NCBI GenBank assembly: GCA_002205965.3
Contig: NADL03000538.1
Span: 1-64,000 of the forward strand
Length of the DNA stretch: 64,000 bases
From: Kappaphycus alvarezii
Lineage: Eukaryota; Rhodophyta; Florideophyceae; Gigartinales; Solieriaceae
Reading direction: 5' to 3'
Position numbers and translations under genes: made by a program. How positions within the stretch are numbered: position 1 is the first letter of the stretch; each line of letters begins with the position of its first letter. This document shows positions 47,503 to 57,267 of the stretch, in pieces. The notes beneath the pieces were generated by a model that saw nothing but the letters and a program-made list of their open reading frames with translations, was not told the origin of the DNA and did no database searches.

Positions 47503-48123
47503 ATGGCCGTAAGTTCTTCCTATCGATTCACAACCTCTCGACCGTCCCAATCTCACCGCTACCTGCTACCCGTAGTTGAACGAAAGTTGAAACGCGCGAG
47601 CGCCAAGCGGGTGTTCGATCTAGGATGTGGAAATGGAAGCACTGCCGAGCGACTTTCGCACCGCTACCAGGTCCGAGGCGTCGATCCCTCAGAAGACGGT
47701 ATTCGCGAGGCACAGCGCGCCTATCCTCATCTCGAGCTTCGAACCGGGTCAACCTACGACGATCTCGCATCGCGCTACGGAGTTTTCGACGCCGTCATCA
47801 GCCTCGAGGTTGTCGAACACGTCTACGAACCACGACGATGGGCGCACACCCTCTTCTCCTTGGTACGACCGGGAGGAACCGCCATCGTATCCACACCGTA
47901 TCACGGCTACTTGAAAAACCTCGTTCTTGCCCTAACCGGCAAGATGGATCAGCACTTTTCAGCACTCTGGGATGGCGGACATATCAAGTTTTGGTCGATC
48001 GCCACCCTATCGCAGCTGCTTTACGAAGTCGGATTTGACAACCTCGAGGTTGACCGTGTTGGACGTATCCCGAGCCTTGCAAAATCAATGGTCTTTACCG
48101 CTTCACGGCCAGACTTTCGGTAA
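47503..48123 (+). CDS. Class I SAM-dependent methyltransferase
   Basis: 206 residues from ATG 47503, chosen because CGGAGGGG lies 6 bases upstream and SSYRFTTSRPSQSHRYLLPV is the usual family N-terminus. Motif I RVFDLGCGNGSTAE; motif II-like VISLEVVEHVYEPRRWA. Common in glycan loci, where such enzymes methylate sugars or lipid-linked intermediates. First gene of the polysaccharide region. Confidence 0.82.
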   Translation: MAVSSSYRFTTSRPSQSHRYLLPVVERKLKRASAKRVFDLGCGNGSTAERLSHRYQVRGVDPSEDGIREAQRAYPHLELRTGSTYDDLASRYGVFDAVISLEVVEHVYEPRRWAHTLFSLVRPGGTAIVSTPYHGYLKNLVLALTGKMDQHFSALWDGGHIKFWSIATLSQLLYEVGFDNLEVDRVGRIPSLAKSMVFTASRPDFR

Positions 48124-48133
48124 AATAACCACC

Positions 48134-49000
48134 TCAAAGCTCAAGGCCGATCGCATGGATCGTGAATGAGGATGATTCGCGCAACCGGTGCTCGGTTTCT
48201 CGAGCATCCCGCAAAAATAGGGCGTTTATTCCGTTTCCGCCTCGTGTCAAGGTACGATTCCACGGGTTGTAGCTGTACTCGTCGAAACCTGCTTCGGACA
48301 AGAGCGCTTTGCCGACACTTCGAAGACCATCACGCTCGATAATGAGAGCGCGCAAGACGTCGTTATGAAGAATACGGCGAGCACCGAGAAGTACCGAGTC
48401 TTCATGCCCCTCGACGTCGATCTTAATCAACGACACTGAGCCCTCGACCGTATCATCGAGCGAACGCATCGGAACCCGAACGGAATGCCCGAGAGAACCC
48501 GGTTGCTCTTGAACGCGGTTGGTGGTGTCCAGGTCTCGGGTCATCCAAACGCTACCCGTACCCCGCCCTGCCACAGCTTCAACCACGGTGACCCGGCGCT
48601 GAAGACCATTGAGGTTTACGTTACGCCGCAGGGAGTCAGCACTGCGGCGGATAGGCTCAAAGGCGTATACCTGCGCGCCGCATCCACCGGCGGCCAGCAC
48701 CGTGTAGACTCCAACGTTGCTTCCCACATCCACAAAGACGTCATCGCGTCTGAGGAAGTGAAGCGTAAATGCCATCTCGTCAAATTCATGAAGTCCGTAG
48801 TAGATATTGCCGGTCGCTCCGTTCATGCCACGACCGACATAAAGCACCGTGCTGCCCACGAAAGGGATGGTATAGGCTCCGAAGATACGGCTCGCGACCT
48901 GCCATCGTATCATTCTTCGAAGCGTTGCCCATGGCTGTCGGCGTGCGATGGGGTGGCCGAGGAGCCCTTTCACGACCGGCACTAGAGACAAAGCGGGCAC
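48134..49000 (-). CDS. FkbM-family methyltransferase
   Basis: 288 residues with VFVDVGSNVGVYTVLAAGG (motif I, about 95-113), VYAFEPIRRSADSLRRNVNL, and IKIDVEGHEDSVLLGARRIL, the FkbM signature. Such O-methyltransferases decorate sugars in surface glycans. Opposite strand to the preceding methyltransferase, 10 bases tail-to-tail. Confidence 0.85.
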   Translation of the reverse strand: MPALSLVPVVKGLLGHPIARRQPWATLRRMIRWQVASRIFGAYTIPFVGSTVLYVGRGMNGATGNIYYGLHEFDEMAFTLHFLRRDDVFVDVGSNVGVYTVLAAGGCGAQVYAFEPIRRSADSLRRNVNLNGLQRRVTVVEAVAGRGTGSVWMTRDLDTTNRVQEQPGSLGHSVRVPMRSLDDTVEGSVSLIKIDVEGHEDSVLLGARRILHNDVLRALIIERDGLRSVGKALLSEAGFDEYSYNPWNRTLTRGGNGINALFLRDARETEHRLRESSSFTIHAIGLEL

Positions 49001-49059
49001 CGCTCCGTCAGTAGCCGATCGTAGTGTTGGTGTAAACGATTGCGAAGACAGGGCACACG

Positions 49060-49941
49060 ATGACGATCACTGCAGTAGTCTTGACACTCAACGAAAGGCT
49101 TCATCTCGGTCGCTGTATCCAAAGCCTTCAAGGGCTTGTTGAGCGGGTGATCGTGGTGGACTCTGGTTCGTCCGATGGCACGCAACGATTGGCCAAAAAA
49201 CTCGGCTGCGATGTCTACCCTCATCCTTGGGTGACTCACGCCACTCAATTCAATTGGGCGTTGGATCATGGAAAAATTCGGACTCCATGGGTGCTTCGAA
49301 TCGACGCCGACGAATACCTGATGCCTGAACTGATACCGCAGATCCAAGGGGCGATACGTGAAGCGCCCCCTGAAGTGAGCGGGTTCACCTGCAATCGACG
49401 CATCGTGTTCCTCGGACGATGGATCCGTCACGGTGGCGTCTATCCGAGGAAAATGCTTCGCCTGTTTCGTTTCGGCCATGGACGATGCGAGGAGCGATGG
49501 ATGGACGAACACATCGTCGTCGACGGCGATGTTCACCATATCGACGCTGACTTTGTCGACGAAAATCTGAAAAACCTTACGTGGTGGACGGACAAACACA
49601 ATGGGTATGCGAGCCGGGAGGTCGTTGACATGCTATTAACCCCGACCCACGCCAACACCATGAGCCCGAGCAATCCTCAGGCCCGGGCCATCCGTTTACT
49701 CAAGGAGCAAGTCTATTCGCGTCTACCCGTAGGCGTGCGTCCTACCCTCGGCTTCGCTTACCGTTACCTGATGCGTTTCGGTTTTCTCGACGGTTGGCAG
49801 GGGATGGTGTTTCACGGGCTTCAGGGGTACTGGTATCGATTCTTGGTAGACGCTAAGTTTCTGGAGATCCAGCGATTAATTGCCACTGAATCACTCACAA
49901 AAGAAGACGCTATTGAAAAACTCTTCGGTTATCGGGTTTGA
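49060..49941 (+). CDS. Family 2 glycosyltransferase (WaaE/KdtX-like)
   Basis: 293 residues. ITAVVLTLNERLHLGRCIQS start, VIVVDSGSSDGTQ, metal-binding LRIDADEYL (about 92-100), and the later RIVFLGRWIRHGGVYPRKML and RLFRFGHGRCEERWMDEH stretches are the pattern of WaaE-type glucosyltransferases of LPS cores and capsules. Cytoplasmic face of the inner membrane. Confidence 0.88.
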   Translation: MTITAVVLTLNERLHLGRCIQSLQGLVERVIVVDSGSSDGTQRLAKKLGCDVYPHPWVTHATQFNWALDHGKIRTPWVLRIDADEYLMPELIPQIQGAIREAPPEVSGFTCNRRIVFLGRWIRHGGVYPRKMLRLFRFGHGRCEERWMDEHIVVDGDVHHIDADFVDENLKNLTWWTDKHNGYASREVVDMLLTPTHANTMSPSNPQARAIRLLKEQVYSRLPVGVRPTLGFAYRYLMRFGFLDGWQGMVFHGLQGYWYRFLVDAKFLEIQRLIATESLTKEDAIEKLFGYRV

Positions 49942-49952
49942 AGCTCCAAGTG

Positions 49953-51362
49953 TCATGGCCATAACCCTCCCTGTTTTCGCTTGAGAAGCACGAAGGCCTT
50001 GAGCAGCAATGAGACCCCGAGCGCAAGCCCGCCGACCCAGAGCTCAACGTTCAAGGCCCCAGTCAGTGACACAATACCGAAGGTGAGGGTCGGAGCCGAT
50101 GATAGTAGCCATTGAGTCGCCGTGCCGGTCCCCGATACCTCGCTGAATTTGAGCAAGAGCAACCGGGCAGCGAGCGCAACCGCCGAGGACAGTAAAGCGC
50201 CCAGGAAACCGAGCTCAAGGTCTGTTGGAATCACAAAACCGAGGCACAACGCCACGAGGACGCTTTCCATAACCTTGATCACATTCTCACGGCCGAGCAC
50301 CGATGCTGCGATCAGCTGGGTTCCAAGAAGCATGTTGATCGAGCGCAACGACAACACGAGCAGCAACCACGGCACAAAGTCTCTTAACGACTGCCATTCA
50401 GAACCATAGACAAAAATTGCGAGAGGGACCAAAGCGAACCAGCTCGCCACCGCGGTCAGCTCGATCACCACCGCCACCAGAATAAACGAAGGCAGGTGAA
50501 TGCTGTTGTGTCCTCCTCGGCGCCGACGTTCGGAGGAATCGTGGGCAAGTGATGTGCGAGCAAAGACAGCCGGCAGCGCCGAAAGCAGGGTAATTACCGT
50601 GGCAAAGGCGAGTCGAAAAGGCGAAATCAGGTGGGTCGCCCCTCCGAGAGCCAAAAATAGATCGAGTCCGTAGTTGGAGAGGTAGTTCGCAAAACCCACT
50701 GCGGTAAACGACAGCCCCGGGAGCAACAACGTGCGAACGCCTCGACGCGTCGGCCGAACTTTCGCGAGAGCGGGCCCGGCTGAGGCCCCAACCACGATCG
50801 CCGCCACGAGGAGATGACCGAAGGCGATGGCCAACGGGATCGAACTCCAACCCATGTTCAAGCCGGTGAATAGAGCGAGAGCCACCAGCCCACCGATTTG
50901 TCCAACAAGGGTGACTGCCGTAACTCTTCGCGCTAACTTATTGCGCTCCCATTCGAAGATCGTTGGGCATACCAGGCTACGGGCGAGAGGCACGGACGAG
51001 GCCAGGAGAAAAACCGGCCAGGCGATGCTCTCGATGGCGTCGTAGCCTGCCGCAAGTGCGAGCAGACTCAACAGTGAAGCGATGACGAGACCTTTGGCCA
51101 ACTCGAGAAACCAAGCACTCGCCAAGAGCTCGTCGTCGATCGCATCGCCGGTGATCAGAAGCTGGTTGGTGCCGGTTTCGCCGAGGGTGCGCGTGCCCTC
51201 GGCGATCGAAAGCGACAAGAATCCAAAACTCGCTTCCGACGTCGACAACGTCCTCGCTATGATAAGGTTACGCACAAAGCCGAGGCTCCGGCTGGAAATA
51301 TTGTTGACCAGCCAAACACTAGCATCCCGCCAACGCTGTCTGTCCGACTTCTCAAGATGAAT
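49953..51362 (-). CDS. Wzx-type oligosaccharide flippase
   Basis: About 470 residues, 12-14 membrane helices; ISSRSLGFVRNLIIARTLST is the typical MOP-superfamily N-terminus. It would flip undecaprenyl-linked repeat units for the locus. ATG 51362 was preferred to 51380 since both overlap or nearly overlap the divergent glycosyltransferase start at 51357; the true start could lie further in. Confidence 0.82.
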   Translation of the reverse strand: MHLEKSDRQRWRDASVWLVNNISSRSLGFVRNLIIARTLSTSEASFGFLSLSIAEGTRTLGETGTNQLLITGDAIDDELLASAWFLELAKGLVIASLLSLLALAAGYDAIESIAWPVFLLASSVPLARSLVCPTIFEWERNKLARRVTAVTLVGQIGGLVALALFTGLNMGWSSIPLAIAFGHLLVAAIVVGASAGPALAKVRPTRRGVRTLLLPGLSFTAVGFANYLSNYGLDLFLALGGATHLISPFRLAFATVITLLSALPAVFARTSLAHDSSERRRRGGHNSIHLPSFILVAVVIELTAVASWFALVPLAIFVYGSEWQSLRDFVPWLLLVLSLRSINMLLGTQLIAASVLGRENVIKVMESVLVALCLGFVIPTDLELGFLGALLSSAVALAARLLLLKFSEVSGTGTATQWLLSSAPTLTFGIVSLTGALNVELWVGGLALGVSLLLKAFVLLKRKQGGLWP

Positions 51363-52547
51363 CATAGCGACTGTCTTCAACCGAAACTGATTTCGGTTTC
51401 AGTTTTCCCCACGTGGTATCAAGTTGGGATATACCGAGAACTCGCAAGAAGGCTCGATGGGCGGTTTCTCGCGATCTTTGCGCACGGTGGACATGCGGTC
51501 GGTTTGAAGGAAACGCTGTGGGGCGGCAAGACCATGGTGAACACCAGCGGACTTCTCGACGGTTATCCGAACATGGTCATCGATCGCACCCCCGGTATTG
51601 AACCTCACAGAGCGCGTAAACGGCGCTTTCCAATGCTCTTTAGGCTGCTTAAGAAGCTCAACCCCCGGGCAGTGCTCACCAACGATGATGGCCGCAGTGG
51701 GATCTGCCGCGACGCTCTCTCGGCGTGCACCCGGCTCGGCATTCGCAAGGTACTGCGCTCGACGCCTTACGATCTCGTCGTCCGATCGCTACCCGCCGAG
51801 ATCTCTCGTCTGCTCTTCTTGCGAGCACGCTATCGTAAATTCGATGGGTTTTGCGCCGTCGGAACCCTTCCGCAACTCCACTTCGAGCGTTTCTCGGGGA
51901 AACCCAATCAGGTCTATGCCTCACCCTACTGCACTGACGATTTTGTTCTCCAGCGCATGGTCGACGACCGCGATAAGCTTCGACAGGATTTTCGTCGACA
52001 CCACGGAATTTCTGATGATGAGAAGCTCATTGTCTCCGTGAGCAGGTTCATCACTCTCAAGAATGTCGCCTGGCTTATCGGTCAGTTTGACAGGGTATCC
52101 AAGGCAGCTAACGTTCGCCTATGTTTGGTCGGCGACGGGCCATTGTGGAACGAAGTCGAGCAGGCCGCCGAACCTCTCGGAGACCGCGTGACCCTGCTCG
52201 GGGCCCAGCCACGAAGCGGCGTTGGGGAAGCACTCGCATCCGCCGACGCCTTCGCCCTCGCATCTTCCTATGAAGCGTGGGGTGTCGTGGTCAATGAAGC
52301 CATTTTCTTCAGACTGCCTTGCTTGGTGAGCAATAAGGTCGCCTCGGCCTACGATCTCATACACGAGGGGGAGACCGGCTTCGTATTTCGAGACCGAGAT
52401 CCATTGAGTTTTCAGCAGTCGTTTTCCAAACTGATGACGCTGGTTGATCAGGGGGCATCTTCAGCTCCCTTTGATCGATTGACCCGAAGGTTCTCGCCAT
52501 TCCATGCAGCCGCCGGAATTCTTCAAGCGTCTAAGTGCGTGCCGTGA
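51357..52547 (+). CDS. Family 4 glycosyltransferase
   Basis: 396 residues, GT-B fold. C-terminal domain: KLIVSVSRFITLKNVAWLIG, VRLCLVGDGPLWNEVEQAA, and the E-x7-E motif in SSYEAWGVVVNEAIFFRLPC. Adds a sugar to the lipid-linked repeat unit. Its end overlaps the next glycosyltransferase by 13 bases. Confidence 0.87.
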   Translation: MNHSDCLQPKLISVSVFPTWYQVGIYRELARRLDGRFLAIFAHGGHAVGLKETLWGGKTMVNTSGLLDGYPNMVIDRTPGIEPHRARKRRFPMLFRLLKKLNPRAVLTNDDGRSGICRDALSACTRLGIRKVLRSTPYDLVVRSLPAEISRLLFLRARYRKFDGFCAVGTLPQLHFERFSGKPNQVYASPYCTDDFVLQRMVDDRDKLRQDFRRHHGISDDEKLIVSVSRFITLKNVAWLIGQFDRVSKAANVRLCLVGDGPLWNEVEQAAEPLGDRVTLLGAQPRSGVGEALASADAFALASSYEAWGVVVNEAIFFRLPCLVSNKVASAYDLIHEGETGFVFRDRDPLSFQQSFSKLMTLVDQGASSAPFDRLTRRFSPFHAAAGILQASKCVP

Positions 52548-53776
52548 AGATCGCCTTTGTCGTCAATGCTTTTCCGGTCGCTTCGGAGACATTTATCGTC
52601 AACCAGGCCGTCGCTCTTTCGGAGCGCGGGCACACGGTGGATATTTTTTGCGCGCCGCCGGCTGAACGGTATCGACGCCGGGACCCGATCGGAGCACCGC
52701 TTCAGATCACCCACTTCCCTGCCATACCGGAGTCGCGTCGAGCGCGAATCGCTCTTGCCGCGAGGTCGTTCATCCGGGGGGTGGTCCAACGACCGAGCTC
52801 GACGCTTCGCGCACTGGATTGGGTTCGCTATGGGACTCAAGCCGCCAGTTTACGTTTCCTCTTCGCCGGACAGCTCCAAGCTCAACCACAGCGTTACGAC
52901 GTCATCCATGCCCATTTTGGAACCCTCGGTTTAGTCGGTTTGTACCTGACCGATAACAACCTGCTCCAAGGACCGCTTGCGGTGACTTTTTATGGCGCCG
53001 ACGCCACGGTAAGCCCCCGCAAATGGGGACGCCACGTGTACAGGCCCCTCCGAGGCCGTTGCCACGTATTCGCAATTAGTGAGCATATTCGCCGTCGCGT
53101 GGCGGAACTCGGATTTTCTGAAGAAAAGATCGAGATCCTCCGCCTCGGCGTCCGACTGAACGAGTTCAAACGGAGCGCTCGTGAAATGCCTGGCCATAAC
53201 GACGTGCTTCAGCTGTGTTCCGTCGCCCGTTTGGTCGAAAAGAAAGGCATTGGCTTCGCGCTCTCGGCGATCCGGATCCTTCTCGGGCGAGGTCAACGGG
53301 TCCATTATCGAATTGCGGGCGACGGGCCCCTGATGGCGCAGTTTCAGGCTCGGGTTCAGGCCGAGGGCCTGAGAAACCATGTCGAACTTCTCGGGTGGCA
53401 GGATCGCAGCCAGATACGAGATCTCCTCGAAACATCGCACTTGATGATCGTACCGAGCGTTACCGCTTCAAACGGCGACGAAGAGGGCCAAGGCGTCGTT
53501 ATTCAAGAAGCTCAGGCCACGGGGCTCAACGTCATCGCAACCCGTCATAACGGTTTCCCTGAGGGTCTGCGAGACGGAGAAACCGGATTTTTGGTACCCG
53601 AGCGCGACCCCATGGCGATCGCCGAAGCGGTCGAACGTTTCATCGCTGGTCGTCAGCACTGGCCTGAGTGGTCTACTCGAGCTCGAGAGTTTGTCGATCA
53701 GCGCTTTTCGCTCGACCGAATTACCGAGCGGCAGCTCGAATTGTACCGCCGCGTGGCTCAAAGCCACCATGGTTAG
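52535..53776 (+). CDS. Family 4 glycosyltransferase
   Basis: 413 residues from GTG 52535. VNAFPVASETFIVNQAVALS and IHAHFGTLGLVGLYL mark the WcaL/ExoL-like group. LCSVARLVEKKGIGFALSAI, YRIAGDGPLMAQFQ and the E-x7-E in EEGQGVVIQEAQATGLNVIA are intact. Its 3' end overlaps the convergent polymerase gene by 56 bases. Confidence 0.87.
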   Translation: MRAVKIAFVVNAFPVASETFIVNQAVALSERGHTVDIFCAPPAERYRRRDPIGAPLQITHFPAIPESRRARIALAARSFIRGVVQRPSSTLRALDWVRYGTQAASLRFLFAGQLQAQPQRYDVIHAHFGTLGLVGLYLTDNNLLQGPLAVTFYGADATVSPRKWGRHVYRPLRGRCHVFAISEHIRRRVAELGFSEEKIEILRLGVRLNEFKRSAREMPGHNDVLQLCSVARLVEKKGIGFALSAIRILLGRGQRVHYRIAGDGPLMAQFQARVQAEGLRNHVELLGWQDRSQIRDLLETSHLMIVPSVTASNGDEEGQGVVIQEAQATGLNVIATRHNGFPEGLRDGETGFLVPERDPMAIAEAVERFIAGRQHWPEWSTRAREFVDQRFSLDRITERQLELYRRVAQSHHG

Positions 53777-55037
53777 TCCGGCCCATGATTTCCCGGCGAA
53801 CCGGGCGACTGACCACACGAGCGAGCAGCACCATCCAGACGAAGAATACCAGGCCGCGTTGCATGACCGTGTAGAGGTCCCCCCGCGGCAGCAAGAAACA
53901 CAGAAAAAGGAGCAGCGCTTGCAAACCGAGGTACGCAGGCGAACTTCGATGCCGGTCAACGATTTGCTTGAGCAGGGCAACCACCGCACCAAGCGCCAAA
54001 CTGTGAAGGATCACCGAGATCCAACCGCCGTTACCCCAAAAGTCACCGAGCAGCGACGTCGACAATGACAGTCCAGCCTGGCGCGCGTTCTTTCCGAGTT
54101 TGGCTTCGGTTAAGTGGTGGGAAAACCCGTAGGGTTTAGCCTTCCACACCGAGCGTGGCATCGGACCGAGAAGGATCGCACCGATCGATTCCCCCGGATG
54201 AAAATCGAACCATCGCGGATAAGCGCTGACGGCAAAGACCGCGTTCTCATAAGCATCGATGAAGCCTAAGCGCACACCCTGCTGGTAGGCCGCATCGCCC
54301 AAGAGCTCGACCGACTCGCCGCGCTTAATCACCGTCGAATAGCCCTTAACGAGACCTCCGACGAGGAGCAGCAGTGCTGCGATCGCAGGCAACAGATAGA
54401 CGGTGAGCAACTGAACGAGACTTCGATTCCTTCCGAGCTCACCGATCCGAACGCTCAAGTAGAGAAGCCAGGCCATGGCGACATACATGATCGGTGTCCG
54501 CGATGTTCCCATCACGGCCGCAAACGACAACAATACAGCCACTACATGGCCCATCGTGCCCGGTCGGGCCAAATTGCACCAACACACGATCAGAACGGCG
54601 GCCGGTACGGCAAAGAAGCCCAATAGTCGGAAATAGTTCGACTCGAGCAGCACGCCCCTGAATGGACTCAGAAATGGGTCGGCGACGAGCCACCGGATCG
54701 CAGCCGCGGTAAAGAAAACGACGATCAAGCGATCGACTCGTAGCTTAGACGCCGGCAGAGGACGAAATCGGCCCTGAAATCGCCGCAGCGCAAGGTAGCC
54801 GATTCCGACACAACCGATATGGATCATCTCCAAAATTCGGACTTTGAATTCTAACTTCCATGGATAACTCATCCCCAACCAGGCGTCCTTGAGGGCGCCC
54901 ACCTGGAGGAAAAGAGCTGTCCCGGCGAAGAAGAACACCAGCGGAGAGCGACACCACGAAACCCGTGCGACTAACGCCACCGCCGTCAGCCCCGCAGCAA
55001 GAGCGACAAGCGACAGATCCAGCAGCGTTAACGCCAT
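53721..55037 (-). CDS. Wzy-like polysaccharide polymerase
   Basis: 438 residues, about 10-12 membrane helices, with a long periplasmic loop (about residues 230-330) that contains GESIGAILLGPMPRSVWKAK. This layout, low sequence identity and the neighbourhood point to an oligosaccharide repeat-unit polymerase. It would join Wzx-flipped units. Family not certain. Confidence 0.7.
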   Translation of the reverse strand: MALTLLDLSLVALAAGLTAVALVARVSWCRSPLVFFFAGTALFLQVGALKDAWLGMSYPWKLEFKVRILEMIHIGCVGIGYLALRRFQGRFRPLPASKLRVDRLIVVFFTAAAIRWLVADPFLSPFRGVLLESNYFRLLGFFAVPAAVLIVCWCNLARPGTMGHVVAVLLSFAAVMGTSRTPIMYVAMAWLLYLSVRIGELGRNRSLVQLLTVYLLPAIAALLLLVGGLVKGYSTVIKRGESVELLGDAAYQQGVRLGFIDAYENAVFAVSAYPRWFDFHPGESIGAILLGPMPRSVWKAKPYGFSHHLTEAKLGKNARQAGLSLSTSLLGDFWGNGGWISVILHSLALGAVVALLKQIVDRHRSSPAYLGLQALLLFLCFLLPRGDLYTVMQRGLVFFVWMVLLARVVSRPVRREIMGRTNHGGFEPRGGTIRAAAR

Positions 55038-55102
55038 GATTTTGAACTCACGTCGAGCATCGTTAGAAAGGGTTCACGGCAGAGGCAGCGACACCGTCGG
55101 AG

Positions 55103-56242
55103 ATGAGTCGGTCCATGCGGGTGCTTCACATCACTCCAACATACTACCCCGCGCTGCGCTACGGCGGTCCTATCACCTCAACGCACGGACTGTGTCAGGC
55201 GATCGCCAAGCTCGGCCACGAAGTTCAGGTCTACACGACCAACGTCGACGGTAAAGAGCTCTTGGATGTCCCGGCTGACCGAGACACGGACGTCGACGGA
55301 GTTCGAGTGCGGTACTTCAACTGCGACCTTCGTCGGGTATTTTTGTCTCGCGCCATGGCTCATGCACTTCAACGCCAAATCACCTCGTTTGAGTGCGTCC
55401 ATACCCACGGCTGCTATCTGTGGCCAGGAGTCTTTGCCGCGCACATCGCACGACGCGCAGGTATCCCTTACATCGTGAGTCCGCGAGGTGTTTTGGTCCG
55501 CCGTTGGGTGGAGCAACGAGGCACAGTGCGTAAACTCGTAGCCCTGGAATCCCTGGAACGTTGGCGCTTTTCCCAAGCCGCCGCCATCCATTTTACGAGT
55601 TCTCAAGAGTTTTTTGAATCCCGCTGGTTTCGATTCCCGACGCCTCGACCGACGGTGATTCCGAATGGTGTCGAACTTCCGCATAATCGACGCGAGACCA
55701 CCGCACGAGGTCGACATATTGCCTACCTCGGACGGCTTTCGTGGGAAAAGGGACTCGACCAGCTGATTGCCGCTCTCGCACAGTTGCCGGCAACGACGCT
55801 TCAGGTCGCTGGCGTGGGCGACATGGAGTACTTAAATCGGTTGTCACACGCCGCGGGTGTCAGCGATCGAGTCACCTACGTGGGTGAACTCCGCGATGAC
55901 GCCAAATGGCAGTTTCTCAAAGAAGCGGCCGCCCTGGTGGTGCCCTCGCGTTACGAAAACTTTGGAAATGCGGTTACCGAAGCTCTCGCCGTATCAACCC
56001 CGATCGTCGTTAGTGCAGGTGTGGGTGCGGCTGAGATTGTCCGGGCAGCCCGAGCCGGCGTGGTGGTCGAGCCATCTGCGGTGGAACTCGCCCGAGGACT
56101 TTCAAAGTTATTGAACCACCCCAAGCATGCCGCTGATGCAGGGGCACGAGGCCAGCGCTACGTCGAGAACTGTTTGTCGTGGTCGGCAGTCGCCCAACGT
56201 ATGATCACACTCTACGAAAACCTACACCGCACGGCGCGATAG
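55103..56242 (+). CDS. Family 4 glycosyltransferase
   Basis: 379 residues. VLHITPTYYPALRYGGPITS start with the glycine-rich loop, HTHGCYLWPGVFAAHIARRA, IAYLGRLSWEKGLDQLIAAL and E-x7-E in RYENFGNAVTEALAVSTPIV. Last recognisable gene of the polysaccharide locus. Confidence 0.87.
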   Translation: MSRSMRVLHITPTYYPALRYGGPITSTHGLCQAIAKLGHEVQVYTTNVDGKELLDVPADRDTDVDGVRVRYFNCDLRRVFLSRAMAHALQRQITSFECVHTHGCYLWPGVFAAHIARRAGIPYIVSPRGVLVRRWVEQRGTVRKLVALESLERWRFSQAAAIHFTSSQEFFESRWFRFPTPRPTVIPNGVELPHNRRETTARGRHIAYLGRLSWEKGLDQLIAALAQLPATTLQVAGVGDMEYLNRLSHAAGVSDRVTYVGELRDDAKWQFLKEAAALVVPSRYENFGNAVTEALAVSTPIVVSAGVGAAEIVRAARAGVVVEPSAVELARGLSKLLNHPKHAADAGARGQRYVENCLSWSAVAQRMITLYENLHRTAR

Positions 56243-56269
56243 CGCTCCCGATGAAGCTGACCCGGCCGT

Positions 56270-57193
56270 TCATAAGGCGCGCTCGCAATACTCTGACGAC
56301 CGGTGGGACTCCCCACGCACCAATTTGCCATAAGTTTCTCGAACGCTTTTGGTGATCGGCCCGGGTCTCCCCTCTCCAACCGGTTGGCGTTCAAGCTCAC
56401 GCACGGGTGTGATCTCCGCAGCGGTACCCGTGAAAAAGATCTCATCGGCACACACCAAGTGATCCCGCGTCAGAGAAACTTCGCGAATCGGAATGTCAGC
56501 GTCAGCAAGCATCTCGATCACGGTGGCTCGGGTGATACCGGAGAGAAGCGCGTCGCTCGACGGCGGGGTAAAGACCACGCCATCTCGCACCACAAAAACG
56601 TTTTCACCGGTGCCTTCGCAAACTCGACCCTGCGTGTCGAGCATGATCGCTTCGTCGTAACCGTCGGCAAGAGCATCTCGTTTAGCGAGCGTGGACATGA
56701 CATATTGCCCACAGATTTTTCCTTTGGGCACACTGGCGTCGACCGGAGGTCGGCGAAAGCTCGAGATCTTGACCCGAATGCCGTTACGAATGCCGTCGTC
56801 ACCGAGGTAAGCACCCCAGGTCCATGCCGCGATCATCACCCGCACCGCATTAGATGCTGCGAGACCCATTTGACCGGAGTCAAGAAATGCGAGCGGACGA
56901 AGATAACAACCGTCGAACAATCGATTGCGCTTAACCAGCTCAACACAGGCCTCCGCAAGCTGCTCTCGGCTGAACGGGATCGCCATGGAGCAGAGCTTAG
57001 CCGAGTTGTAGAGCCGGTCGAGGTGCGCCCTAAGTCTAAAAATCGCCGCGTCACCATCGGTCAGCGCGTAACATCGGATTCCCTCAAAAACCCCCACGCC
57101 GTAGTGGAGCGTATGGGTGAGGACATGAACCTGAGCTTCATCCCAAGACAGCCATTCACCGTCTCCCCAAATCCAGTCTACCTTTTGCACCAT
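56270..57193 (-). CDS. ilvE: Branched-chain amino acid aminotransferase
   Basis: 307 residues, fold-type IV PLP enzyme. VFEGIRCYALTDGDAAIFRL, the lysine in VPKGKICGQYVMSTLAKRDA, and DGYDEAIMLDTQGRVCEGTG then ENVFVV are conserved. Also TRATVIEMLADADI and CADEIFFTGTAAEITPV. Makes or degrades Leu, Ile and Val. A D-amino-acid transaminase is unlikely given these motifs. Confidence 0.93.
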   Translation of the reverse strand: MVQKVDWIWGDGEWLSWDEAQVHVLTHTLHYGVGVFEGIRCYALTDGDAAIFRLRAHLDRLYNSAKLCSMAIPFSREQLAEACVELVKRNRLFDGCYLRPLAFLDSGQMGLAASNAVRVMIAAWTWGAYLGDDGIRNGIRVKISSFRRPPVDASVPKGKICGQYVMSTLAKRDALADGYDEAIMLDTQGRVCEGTGENVFVVRDGVVFTPPSSDALLSGITRATVIEMLADADIPIREVSLTRDHLVCADEIFFTGTAAEITPVRELERQPVGEGRPGPITKSVRETYGKLVRGESHRSSEYCERAL

Positions 57194-57267
57194 GACGTAT
57201 CACGCCTCCTCGCTGCCATGTGAGCCGGTCAGCGTCAGCTCGTCATCCCATGACTTCGAAACCCACG

